Program-made: the position numbers and the translations under genes
Source of the DNA: Terrimonas sp.
GTDB taxonomy: Bacteria > Bacteroidota > Bacteroidia > Chitinophagales > Chitinophagaceae
Assembly: GCF_003075435.1 (NCBI RefSeq)
Contig: NZ_QCZJ01000003.1
Coordinates: forward strand, 186,001 to 250,000
Direction of reading: 5' to 3'
Length of the DNA: 64,000 nt
In this document: in pieces, positions 9,360 through 17,626 of the stretch
Layout: each line of letters begins with the position of its first letter
How positions within the stretch are numbered: position 1 is the first letter of the stretch
The notes under the pieces: generated by a model
Databases searched by the model: none
The model's input: the letters and a program-made list of their open reading frames with translations, nothing else
Told to the model about the DNA's origin: nothing

Positions 9360-9378
9360 TTGCTGATATTTTCAGCAA
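9360..9378. promoter_or_regulatory. Palindrome upstream of efflux operon (candidate operator)
   Basis: TTGCTGA (9360-9366) and TCAGCAA (9372-9378) form a perfect 7-bp inverted repeat with a 5-base spacer, 7 bases upstream of the tolC-like ATG. It could be a repressor operator or a 5'-UTR hairpin of the efflux operon. No adjacent TetR/MarR regulator gene is present, so the binding partner is unknown. Confidence 0.4.
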
Positions 9379-9443
9379 GCTATCGTTAAAAATGGATTAT
9401 TAAGTGATAAGCTTGTTAATAGAGGTTATAAACCGTTGGTATT

Positions 9444-10022
9444 TCATACGACAGGTTTTTCAACTGCCTGGTTGAAGTTACTCATTTCTCCGTTCTCTTT
9501 CAGTTGCAGCTTCATCATTATATCTGTCTGTTCATCATTACCCAGCCTGAAGATATGTTTACTAAATTCAACAAAGCCATTTTTTTTGTAAAACCGTATA
9601 GCCCTTTTATTATTTTCCCAAACACCCAGCCAGACATACCCGGCATTTTTCTCAGCGGCAACCTGTATTGCTTTTTGATATAGTATCTGCCCTATATTTT
9701 TACCGTGAAATCCTTTCAGCACATAGATCCTTTCTATTTCTACTGCTGTATTGTCTTTCAGTTCAGTTTGCGATGCCCCAAAGTTCAGCTTTAAGTAGCC
9801 AATTACCCTGGTTTCAAACATTGCAAAATAGAATAAAGAATCTTTGTTGTTTAGTTCTGCAGCCAATTTTTCAACACAGAAATTTTCATCTAAATACCGC
9901 TTCATATTGTCCTGCGTATTGGTCTCCGAAAATGTTTCTGCAAAAGTCTGGATGCCAATTTCCTGCAACTTATCAATATCTTCTATTGTTACTGCTTTTA
10001 TCTGAATATTTTCCATATTCAT
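9444..10022 (-). CDS. GNAT-family N-acetyltransferase
   Basis: The 192-residue protein has the GNAT fold order: N-terminal IKAVTIEDIDKLQEIG, a central strand with ERIYVLKGFHGKNIGQILYQ (acetyl-CoA-binding motif A, R/Q-x-x-G-x-G/A variant HGKNIG), then AGYVWLGVWENNKRAIRFYKK (motif B in two parts) and a C-terminal strand ending in DIMMKLQL. It probably acetylates a small molecule or a protein N-terminus; the substrate is not readable. Two ATGs (codons 1 and 3) are equally plausible starts. It stands alone, 90 bases upstream of the efflux operon on the same strand. Confidence 0.88.
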   Translation of the reverse strand: MNMENIQIKAVTIEDIDKLQEIGIQTFAETFSETNTQDNMKRYLDENFCVEKLAAELNNKDSLFYFAMFETRVIGYLKLNFGASQTELKDNTAVEIERIYVLKGFHGKNIGQILYQKAIQVAAEKNAGYVWLGVWENNKRAIRFYKKNGFVEFSKHIFRLGNDEQTDIMMKLQLKENGEMSNFNQAVEKPVV

Positions 10023-10359
10023 CAGGATGAAGGTTTACTATTTTGTTCAAATTCAATACTAAAATATCTGGCAATATACGGCTTAACTAAAAAAGCTAAA
10101 CACTTCGATTCAGAAATTTATGCGACACCTGTGTGTACGAAATACAAACGTTTGCATCGCTGTTTTTGCAATGCTTTTAGGGGTTTACCCTCAAAAAAAT
10201 CAATACTATTTCCTCCATGCAGGTAGTTAAATGTTTACAAAAATTGTAACATAGATATTATACAATAATGATGTGTTGTACTAATTTTTAGTTCAGCTGC
10301 AATCTATTTCTTTGCAGTATAATATCCGCCTGAAAACAACAGCAAACATTCCATATCTT

Positions 10360-10458
10360 ATGAAAACCTGTTCCGTACCCCGGTATAATAAAGTCAGCTC
10401 GTTTTTTATGAAAATTCCCAAAGGATACAAGTTTCATACCAGAGCGCTTACCGCTTAA
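10360..10458 (+). CDS. Possible 32-residue basic small protein or leader peptide
   Basis: ATG at 10360 opens a 32-codon frame ending TAA at 10456-10458. The peptide is basic (about eight Lys/Arg) and contains FFMKIPKGYKFHTRAL. A terminator hairpin starts 12 bases after the stop, so ORF and terminator form a compact plus-strand unit with no other plus-strand gene nearby. It could equally be the body of a non-coding RNA. No ribosome-binding site is evident. I recognise no family. Confidence 0.35.
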   Translation: MKTCSVPRYNKVSSFFMKIPKGYKFHTRALTA

Positions 10459-10470
10459 CCCACAAAACCT

Positions 10471-10542
10471 GGCAACAGAAGATCTGCGTGATAGTGATGT
10501 TTATAAGTGTTTAGATTTTCTGTTGCCTTTTTTAATTTTTTT
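10471..10542 (+). terminator. Rho-independent terminator, plus strand
   Basis: GGCAACAGAAGATCT (10471-10485) pairs with AGATTTTCTGTTGCC (10513-10527): 15 pairs with one G-U, a 27-base loop, followed by a T-rich tail at 10528-10542. The tail orientation shows plus-strand transcription, although both flanking large genes are on the minus strand. Confidence 0.65.
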
Positions 10543-10627
10543 AAAAGCAACAAAATATTAAGAATATAGGTTTAACCAGTGAGAAAAACCTAAAGTTTGT
10601 ATACCTGTAGCTTTTTATAAAATTTCT

Positions 10628-12649
10628 TTATTTTCTTTCCGGAACAAATAAAACCGCATCTGCAATTACAGTTCCATTTGATGCTTTTGCTGTTATTTCC
10701 ACTGAGGCTTCAGCGCCGGGTTTGAAAACATATTCACCAATGTATAACCATTCTCCTGAGGTTTGTCCTTCTACTTTAAGTGAGTTGAGGTCAATTGTTT
10801 TTGAAGCTGTTTTTTTACCCGCCGTAATTTTAAAATGTACAGTTGAACTGCCTCCGCTGATCTTTGGGGTATAGCTGTATATTTTATACTTTGCTTCTTT
10901 TGTAATAACAGGTGTAAACTTAACGGCATTGGCTTCATTGCTATTGTTAATTTGTAAAGACGAAGAAGCGTAACTGCCTCTGCCTTTTACTGTTTGCCAG
11001 TCTCCTGTTACAGTTATACTTTCATCCAGTTCATTATCAATCAGGATATCCGGCTGACTGTCATCAGCAAACGGGTTATCACGAAGCATAGTCTGCAACT
11101 GTGGAATATTAATATCCTGAACTGCTTTTTGCTTATCAATGGCGAGTGCAGCCGCTGTTGCAGCAGCCTGCCCCATTACCATAAACACTGGTTCCATGCG
11201 TATAGAGCCATAAGCAATATGCGATGCTGATAAACAAACCGGCACAAGCAGGTTGCTACACTCAGCAGGCTTTGGCGTTAATGAGCGATATGCAACAGGG
11301 TAGGGGGGGAATCCGCCTACCTGCACATCACCTTCGTTCTTCACCATCATGATACCATCTTTTTTAATCACTACACGCTGGCAATTATGAGAATCCATCG
11401 TATATGCAGCCATGCCAACGCCATCCGTTACCACTTCTTTTCCCTCGCAATTAGCCTGCGTCATTACATAGTCGCCAATCATTCTTCTGCATTCGCGGAT
11501 ATACATTTGCGGCGTCCAGTTATCATTATCCGTATACTCGTCTTTAGGATAGCCCCATTTCAACATTTCATCTCTTAAATGCTTTGGCATACGCGGATCG
11601 TGCCCAATAAAATACAATAAGCCTTTGGTATATGATTCATGAGCTTTTTGTATTTCTTTCCTCTTTTCATAACTGCCTTCAGGATAGTCGTAGTTCATGC
11701 CGATCATATCTGTAGAAAACGGTCCGTTGTTGTTGATATCCGTTTTTTGATTCGGCATCAGGTCTGGCTTTAATATCAGGTCGTAAGGACGATTGGGCTC
11801 TTTCTCTAATACACGAATCAACAATTCATATTTGGTTGAATCGTAATCATCAGGCCGGGTAACAGGTATTTGATTAACCGGGTTGCTGGTAAGGCATATG
11901 CGAAAGTTATATGCCTGTACTTTTTTATCGCCTGAGCCCTGCGCTGCAGGCTTTTCACTGCTGATGCCCCAAAGCAAACCGCTGTTGGGATCACCTTTCA
12001 CTTTGTATGGATCTATACTATCCCTGAACTGGTGTTTATCTCTCATCTGCACACCGTTATACAATTCTCCGTAAGTATCGTTCGATTCACGGCCCACCAT
12101 ATACGAAACGCCTGACTTTGCCATCAGGTCTCCTTCGTAGCTGCAATCAAGAAATATTTTTGCAGCTATAGTATAGTTTGTATTACTATTGGGATTGTCG
12201 CTATTTTCAATAGTGATTGTTTTTATAGCCGTACCCTCTTTATGCACAGATTTTAACCGGTTTGAATACAAAACATTTACAGCGCCTCTGTGTATATATT
12301 CCTTAAAAAGATTTTCTGCTACATGCGGTTCAAATATCCATTGCTCGAATTTTCCATAATGTTTGCCTATTCTCCTGTAATAATCAAGTGCCAGTCCGGA
12401 TATGGCAAACTTGTTTCCTATATCAGTATATCCTAATCCTCCTGAAGTTAACCCTCCCAGCCTTTTTCCTGGCTCAACCAGCACAACGGACTTACCCATT
12501 TTTTTTGCAGTATACGCTGCTATAACCCCCGAAGAGGTTCCGCCGTATACACAAATGTCAACAGATAGCTTTTTTTGTGAGAATAAAAAATTACTGATAG
12601 ATAAACAACAGATTACAAAACAGCATTTCAGCAGTTGATGGCAAAGCAT
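10628..12649 (-). CDS. Secreted FAD-dependent oxidoreductase with golvesin-like C-terminal domain
   Basis: The 673-residue protein has an N-terminal signal peptide (LLKCCFVICCLSISNFLFSQ) and then the dinucleotide-binding motif VYGGTSSGVIAAYTAKKMGK with downstream GKRLGGLTSGGLG, typical of PF12831-type FAD oxidoreductases. Later conserved pieces are YEGDLMAKSGV and RESNDTYGE. The last about 130 residues (from ILIDNELDESITVTGDW) form a beta-sandwich resembling the golvesin/xanthan-lyase accessory domain, ending AVLFVPERK. Such proteins act on extracellular polysaccharides or are of unknown reaction. It lies 16 bases downstream of ndh on the same strand, so they are probably cotranscribed. The exact substrate is inference only. 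Confidence 0.85.
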   Translation of the reverse strand: MLCHQLLKCCFVICCLSISNFLFSQKKLSVDICVYGGTSSGVIAAYTAKKMGKSVVLVEPGKRLGGLTSGGLGYTDIGNKFAISGLALDYYRRIGKHYGKFEQWIFEPHVAENLFKEYIHRGAVNVLYSNRLKSVHKEGTAIKTITIENSDNPNSNTNYTIAAKIFLDCSYEGDLMAKSGVSYMVGRESNDTYGELYNGVQMRDKHQFRDSIDPYKVKGDPNSGLLWGISSEKPAAQGSGDKKVQAYNFRICLTSNPVNQIPVTRPDDYDSTKYELLIRVLEKEPNRPYDLILKPDLMPNQKTDINNNGPFSTDMIGMNYDYPEGSYEKRKEIQKAHESYTKGLLYFIGHDPRMPKHLRDEMLKWGYPKDEYTDNDNWTPQMYIRECRRMIGDYVMTQANCEGKEVVTDGVGMAAYTMDSHNCQRVVIKKDGIMMVKNEGDVQVGGFPPYPVAYRSLTPKPAECSNLLVPVCLSASHIAYGSIRMEPVFMVMGQAAATAAALAIDKQKAVQDINIPQLQTMLRDNPFADDSQPDILIDNELDESITVTGDWQTVKGRGSYASSSLQINNSNEANAVKFTPVITKEAKYKIYSYTPKISGGSSTVHFKITAGKKTASKTIDLNSLKVEGQTSGEWLYIGEYVFKPGAEASVEITAKASNGTVIADAVLFVPERK

Positions 12650-12665
12650 AATTACGTTATTTTGA

Positions 12666-13922
12666 TTAGATATCTTTTTTACGTGGGCGAATAATTAGGC
12701 GTAGTGTTGGATCATTGGTTACAAAGGACCAGAACCAGTTATAAGCGAGCTTGCCTTTGTTTCTAAAGCCGGCAATAGGAATAATATGTATAAACAGCCA
12801 AACCAGCCAGGCAATAAATCCTTTAAAAAATCCCCGCGGCAAATCAACCACTGCCTTATATTTTGAAATAATGGCCATACTTCCTTTATCGGCATAGGTG
12901 AATGGCTTCATTTCTTTTTGTTGTAACAGCCGTTTAAAATTTTCAGCAAGAAGTTTGCCTTGCTGTATAGCTACCTGTGCAAGCTGTGGATGCCCGTTAG
13001 GGAATTTTGCATCGGTTGTCTGAAAAGCCTGGTCGCCTATTACAAATATATTATTAATCCCTTTTGCCCTGTTGTATTCATCAACCGTAATGCGCCTTCC
13101 GCGGGCTAACAGCTCTGCGGGCAGCCCAGGTGCCTCTCTTGCAATTACGCCCGATGCCCAGATGAGCGTATTGCTGTTGATGATCTCTCCATTTGCCAGC
13201 AATACTTTATCGTCAGAAAAATCTTTAACAGCAGTATTCAGCTTTATTTGCACGCCTAATTGCTCAAGCACTTTATACGCTTCTTCCTGCGATTTTTTAC
13301 TCATTGGTCCCAGTAATGCCTGACCCGCATCTACCAAATAAATACTATCCCGCCGGTTGCCTAATTCCGGGTAATCTTTAGCAAGAATATGCTTGCCCAT
13401 TTCAGCAATCATACCTGAAACTTCTACTCCTGTTGGGCCGCCACCTGCAATAACTATATTTCTTCTTTTTTCTCTTTCAACAGGATCTGTAGTCCTGATA
13501 AGCTTTTCAAGATTGAGGAGTATATGATTACGGAGATTTAACGCGTCATCAATGGTTTTCATCGGCAGGGCATTCTGTTTCACGTTTTCCATTCCGAAAT
13601 AATTTGTTTCCGTGCCCATGGCCAGCACAAGATAATCATAAGAGATAATGCCGGAATCAGTTTCAATGGAATTATCAGCAACATTTATTTTCACCAGTGA
13701 GCCGTAGTGAAATCTTAGATTATGTTTATACTGAAACATGCGCCTGAAAGGATAACTGATATTAGACGCTTCTATAAACGCGGTTGCCACCTGGTAAAGT
13801 AAGGGTGGAAAAAAATGATAATTATTTTTGTCAACCAATGTTACTTCTATACCGTTATAATCAGCAAGTTTTTTTGCAAGATTCATGCCTGCAAAGCCAC
13901 CGCCTGTAATTACTACTTTCAT
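12666..13922 (-). CDS. ndh: Type II NADH dehydrogenase (NAD(P)/FAD-dependent oxidoreductase)
   Basis: The 418-residue membrane-associated flavoprotein transfers electrons from NADH to quinone without pumping protons. It has the FAD-binding start VVITGGGFAGMNLAKKL, the NYHFFPPLLYQVAT segment typical of NDH-2, a second nucleotide-binding motif NIVIAGGGPTGVEVSGMIAE, and the FAD-contacting NIFVIGDQAF. The C-terminal hydrophobic stretch FKGFIAWLVWLFIHIIPIAG plus the tail after it fits membrane anchoring. Length is normal. The upstream gap of 99 bases contains an AGCTATGGG-type repeat. Confidence 0.93.
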   Translation of the reverse strand: MKVVITGGGFAGMNLAKKLADYNGIEVTLVDKNNYHFFPPLLYQVATAFIEASNISYPFRRMFQYKHNLRFHYGSLVKINVADNSIETDSGIISYDYLVLAMGTETNYFGMENVKQNALPMKTIDDALNLRNHILLNLEKLIRTTDPVEREKRRNIVIAGGGPTGVEVSGMIAEMGKHILAKDYPELGNRRDSIYLVDAGQALLGPMSKKSQEEAYKVLEQLGVQIKLNTAVKDFSDDKVLLANGEIINSNTLIWASGVIAREAPGLPAELLARGRRITVDEYNRAKGINNIFVIGDQAFQTTDAKFPNGHPQLAQVAIQQGKLLAENFKRLLQQKEMKPFTYADKGSMAIISKYKAVVDLPRGFFKGFIAWLVWLFIHIIPIAGFRNKGKLAYNWFWSFVTNDPTLRLIIRPRKKDI

Positions 13923-13944
13923 AAGGCGAATTTAAGGATTATAT

Positions 13945-14003
13945 GGCTGTTAGCTATGGGGTATCAGCTATGGGCTATGGGCTATCAGCAGTCAGCTATG
14001 GGT
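13945..14003. repeat. Dispersed AGCTATGGGCTATCAGC-type repeat, copy 1
   Basis: A run of degenerate units (TTAGCTATGGGGTATCAGC, TATGGGCTATGGGCTATC, GTCAGCTATGGGTTA) fills the gap between ndh and the ROK gene. The same words recur at 34556-34650, 52554-52700 and 61574-61684. Confidence 0.75.
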
Positions 14004-14021
14004 TACCCTAAACCCCAAACC

Positions 14022-14729
14022 TTATTTCTTTTTTTGCCATAATCTCGGTCCGCCTTTAATGCCTTCCTTATTGGTAACTATTGTGATGTTTTTATCAAGT
14101 TTAAAGTTGATTTGTTTTGCATTGCCACCGCCAATATACAGGTGGTCGTAATTAAAAACGGTTTTCAGAATGCCGATAACTCTTTGTATTCTCTTGTTCC
14201 ACTTTTCCACACCCTCTTTCTTAAATGCTTTCTCGCCGATGTATTTATCGTAATCCCAGTCATTCTTCCAAACCGGATGATGAGCAAATTCGAGGTGCGG
14301 CAGTAATGTGCCTTCATATAAAAACGCGGTGCCAAAACCTGTTCCCAGCGTAACTACTATCTCAAATCCTTTTCCCCTGGCAATACCAAGCCCCTGCATA
14401 TCGGCGTCATTCACCACAATACACGGTTTTTTCAACAGTTTTGCTACTCTGCCCTGGAGATCAAATTTTGCCCAGGCTGGAGTACCGAGATTAGGCGCTG
14501 TCATAACTACGCCATGTTTTACATAACCGGGAAAGCCTACAGATATTTTCTGGTATGCAGGAAAACCATTCACCAGTTGCTGTATTGTTTTCAAAACATT
14601 TTGCGGAGTAGAAGGTGTGGGTGTGGGTAGTTTTTGATATGGTTCAATAATTTTTCCGGCAGTATCTAATACTGTTGCTTTGATATTTGAACCGCCGATG
14701 TCAATACATAGAATTCTTTGTGTAGCCAT
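14022..14729 (-). CDS. ROK-family kinase, polyphosphate glucokinase-like
   Basis: This 235-residue cytoplasmic sugar kinase has the phosphate-1 motif CIDIGGSNIKATVLD, the catalytic-aspartate motif VVNDADMQGLG and the phosphate-2 motif VVTLGTGFGTAFL. The Cys-rich zinc motif of ordinary ROK glucokinases is absent, and the short length and AHHPVWKNDWDYDKYIG region fit the polyphosphate/ATP glucokinase (PPGK) branch better. It starts 17 bases downstream of a GH63-type glycosidase, so the pair could cleave a glucoside and phosphorylate the glucose. Phosphate donor specificity is inferred, not shown. Confidence 0.85.
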   Translation of the reverse strand: MATQRILCIDIGGSNIKATVLDTAGKIIEPYQKLPTPTPSTPQNVLKTIQQLVNGFPAYQKISVGFPGYVKHGVVMTAPNLGTPAWAKFDLQGRVAKLLKKPCIVVNDADMQGLGIARGKGFEIVVTLGTGFGTAFLYEGTLLPHLEFAHHPVWKNDWDYDKYIGEKAFKKEGVEKWNKRIQRVIGILKTVFNYDHLYIGGGNAKQINFKLDKNITIVTNKEGIKGGPRLWQKKK

Positions 14730-14746
14730 ACAGGTAGTTGTGTATT

Positions 14747-17353
14747 TTAATCGTTATTCTTCATGCTTATAAGATTAGCAATTAATCCTGACCACCCGGT
14801 TTGATGCGATGCACCTAATCCTTTGCCGCTATCACCATGAAAATATTCGTGAAACAATATATAGTCACTGAACTCAGGATCTGTTTGCAATTTAACATTG
14901 TTGCCGAACACAGGTCGTTTTCCGTTAACATCTTTTAAAAAAATTTTCAACAACCTGTTAGCAAGTTCTGTTGCTGTTTCTTTTAAAGTAATATAATTTC
15001 CCGAGGCGGTTGGGTATTCAATTTTAAAATCATCAGAATAGAAAAGATGAAATTCCCTTAGGCTTTCAATGATCAGGAAGTTCATCGGCATCCATACGGG
15101 CCCGCGCCAGTTTGAATTACCGCCATACATGGCACTATCACTCTCTCCGGGAGTATATTTAATGGCTGTTGATATATCATCAGTGCTGATGTAGAATGGA
15201 TGGCTTTCATATTTTTTGGAAAGAGAACGGATGCCGTAATCACTCAGGAATTCAGTTTCGTCGAGCGCACGACTCAGCAATCGCTTCATTCTGTGCCCTC
15301 TCAGAAGGCTCAACAGATGTTTATCTTCCTGCCCTTCTTCATACCATCTTGAAACCAATGCTGCAAGATCAGGACGATGGTGCAGGAACCATTCCATCCG
15401 CTCTGCAAAAACAGGATTATCCCGAAGCGTTTCTTTTGTAAGTACCTGCACGGCAAACAGCGGTATTAAACCCACCATGCTTTTTACTTTTATTTTGTTG
15501 ATGGAATTATCAGGCAAACGGACCTGGTCATAAAAGAATTCATCGTCATTATCCCATAAGCCACTATTGCCTTCTCCCATACTAGCCATAGCACCGGCGA
15601 TATACAAAAAATGTTCAAAGAATTTTGTTGTCATTCCTGTATATGCCTTATCCGCATTTGCCAGCTCAAGCGAAATGCGGAGCATATTCAATGCATACAT
15701 CGCCATCCAACTCGTGGCATCAGCCTGTTCCATAACAGCGCCATTTGCTAGAGGTGTGCTCCTGTCAAATACACTGATATTATCTAACCCCAGAAAACCA
15801 CCTTCAAAAATATTGTTATTGCTATGGTCTTTCCTGTTTACCCACCAGGTAAAGTTTATAATAAGTTTGTGAAATGCAGCTTCCAGGAAAAAGTAATCTT
15901 TCTTTCCTGTGATCTTTTCATCCTGTTTAAATACCTGGTATACAGCACCGGCATGCACAGGCGGATTTACATCTGATAAAGCCCATTCATAGGCCGGAAA
16001 TGCTCCAGCTGGGTTTATATACCATTCCTGGGTGAGTAATAATAATTGCTGCTTGGCAAATACAGGATCAATCATAGCAAGGGTAACGCAGTGAAAAGCC
16101 AGGTCCCACGAAGCATACCATGGAAACTCCCATTTATCAGGTACAGAAATAATATCTTCATTATTCAGTTGCCTCCAGGTAGCATTTCTTCCATGCCAGC
16201 GTTCCGGTGGCGGAGTAGGTATTGAAGGATCTCCTTCAAGCCATTGCTCAACTTTATAATAATAAAACTGTTTGTTCCACAGCATACCTGCAAGGGCCTG
16301 GCGCTGTATTGCCCTTTCTTCGTGTAATTCAATATGTTTTTGTATTTCGCTGTAAAATTCATCTGCTTCAGCAATACTTTGCTGAAACAGGTTATCAAAT
16401 GTATTAAATGGTTGCTCTATATCCTTATTCGTAAGCCGGAGACGTATTACATGACACTCACCAGGCGCTACAATTATATCAGACCGCACAGCTGCCTTTG
16501 TGCCTTTTTTTGCCGGGTTTATAGTTTGCACTTCATGAATAATATGATCATTGATGCCATCTTTGGGATATGACGTAATATTAGCGCTGTTATACAATCT
16601 TTGATTATTGGTTTCATTATCACAAAAGAGCGTATCGCCATTTTCGAAATACAGTTGTTTTACATCAAGTGATTCATGCTGAATTTGTATAGCATTATTA
16701 TTTTGCTGAAAAAGCATAGGTTTATAGGGATGTCTTCCCCACACCCAGGTATTCCTGAACCATAAGGTAGGCAATACTAACAGGCTTGCAGGCTTATTGC
16801 TCCTGTTGTAAATAGAAATTTTTATCAGTATATCATCTGTACCTGTTTTGGCATATTCTGTAAACACATCAAAGTATTCATTGTTGCTGAAGATGCCTGT
16901 GTCTATAATTTCAAATTCATCCTGCTGCCTTCCTCTTTGCTTATTTTCATCGATGAGCCATTGATAAGGGTATTCCTGCTGCGGGTATTTATACAGCATT
17001 TTCATATAAGAGTGCGTAGGTGTTGCGTCAAGGTAGTAGTATAATTCCTTTACATCTTCGCCATGATTACCTTCGTCATTGGTTAATCCAAAATAGCGTT
17101 CTTTAAGAAACGGATCCTTTTTATTCCATAAGGCAAGGGAAAAACATAATAATTGTTTTTCATCACAAATGCCTGCAATGCCATCTTCACCCCAGCGCCA
17201 TGCTTTGCTGCGTGCCATATCGTGTGTAGTGAATTTCCATGCATTACCATCTGCACTGTAATCTTCTCTTACCGTTCCCCATTGGCGATCTGATACATAA
17301 GGTCCCCACTTTTTCCATTCCGGTTGAGTTAGTCTCTCCTGCTCGGCATTCAT
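14747..17353 (-). CDS. GH63/MGH1-like glycosidase
   Basis: The 868-residue protein resembles the mannosylglycerate hydrolase/GH63 (alpha/alpha)6-barrel glycosidases. Seen are the N-terminal segment WKKWGPYVSDRQWGTVREDY and the barrel hallmarks FPWYASWDLAFHCVT (acidic catalytic residue in WDLAF) and GNSNWRGPVWMPMNFLIIE. No signal peptide is present, so it is probably cytoplasmic and acts on an imported or endogenous glucoside. The open frame continues 27 bases upstream to a TTG, but the ATG at 17353 (MNAEQERLTQPEW) is the likely start. It is cotranscribed with the ROK kinase. Substrate specificity is unknown. Confidence 0.88.
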   Translation of the reverse strand: MNAEQERLTQPEWKKWGPYVSDRQWGTVREDYSADGNAWKFTTHDMARSKAWRWGEDGIAGICDEKQLLCFSLALWNKKDPFLKERYFGLTNDEGNHGEDVKELYYYLDATPTHSYMKMLYKYPQQEYPYQWLIDENKQRGRQQDEFEIIDTGIFSNNEYFDVFTEYAKTGTDDILIKISIYNRSNKPASLLVLPTLWFRNTWVWGRHPYKPMLFQQNNNAIQIQHESLDVKQLYFENGDTLFCDNETNNQRLYNSANITSYPKDGINDHIIHEVQTINPAKKGTKAAVRSDIIVAPGECHVIRLRLTNKDIEQPFNTFDNLFQQSIAEADEFYSEIQKHIELHEERAIQRQALAGMLWNKQFYYYKVEQWLEGDPSIPTPPPERWHGRNATWRQLNNEDIISVPDKWEFPWYASWDLAFHCVTLAMIDPVFAKQQLLLLTQEWYINPAGAFPAYEWALSDVNPPVHAGAVYQVFKQDEKITGKKDYFFLEAAFHKLIINFTWWVNRKDHSNNNIFEGGFLGLDNISVFDRSTPLANGAVMEQADATSWMAMYALNMLRISLELANADKAYTGMTTKFFEHFLYIAGAMASMGEGNSGLWDNDDEFFYDQVRLPDNSINKIKVKSMVGLIPLFAVQVLTKETLRDNPVFAERMEWFLHHRPDLAALVSRWYEEGQEDKHLLSLLRGHRMKRLLSRALDETEFLSDYGIRSLSKKYESHPFYISTDDISTAIKYTPGESDSAMYGGNSNWRGPVWMPMNFLIIESLREFHLFYSDDFKIEYPTASGNYITLKETATELANRLLKIFLKDVNGKRPVFGNNVKLQTDPEFSDYILFHEYFHGDSGKGLGASHQTGWSGLIANLISMKNND

Positions 17354-17573
17354 ATCATTTGTAACATTAAGATGATACAAATTACTAAAGAATGTGTTAA
17401 CCTGTTTTATGAAAAAGATTCATTGATGAATAACCCTTCCGGCAATATATTTTGGTTCGCTCACACAGCTGTCTTAAGCCATAAAAAAAATTGAGCGCTT
17501 TCATGAATGAAGAATTCTAAAAGTGTATTCTATATGAATTGAACATGCAAGCGGCATCCTTCTCATAACCTGC

Positions 17574-17608
17574 AAAAAAATCCCGTGAACATAACATTCA
17601 CGGGATTT
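17574..17608 (-). terminator. Rho-independent terminator of the giant esterase gene
   Basis: AAATCCCGTGAA (17578-17589) and TTCACGGGATTT (17597-17608) form a perfect 12-bp stem with a 7-base loop. On the minus strand it is followed by seven T residues (17580-17574). It lies 19 bases after the stop codon of the upstream minus-strand gene. Confidence 0.88.
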
Positions 17609-17626
17609 ACTATTTATTGCATATTA

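Larger units (their letters stand above)
10023..10627. other. 605-base intergenic region with a small transcribed-looking unit
   Basis: Between the GNAT gene and the FAD oxidoreductase gene (both minus strand) no long gene exists. The plus strand carries a 32-codon ORF (10360-10458) followed at once by a strong terminator hairpin (10471-10542). Upstream, TTTCTTTG at 10307-10314 is a one-mismatch -7 box. The rest (10023-10300) is AT-rich and I see nothing in it. Confidence 0.5.

Noticed and set aside
10431-10485. Resemblance to a SAM-I riboswitch core (CCAGAGCG followed by AAAACCTGGCAAC)
   Set aside because: The conserved GGAGGGA and closing P1 stem are missing, the region is better explained by the small ORF and terminator, and no downstream plus-strand methionine gene exists.
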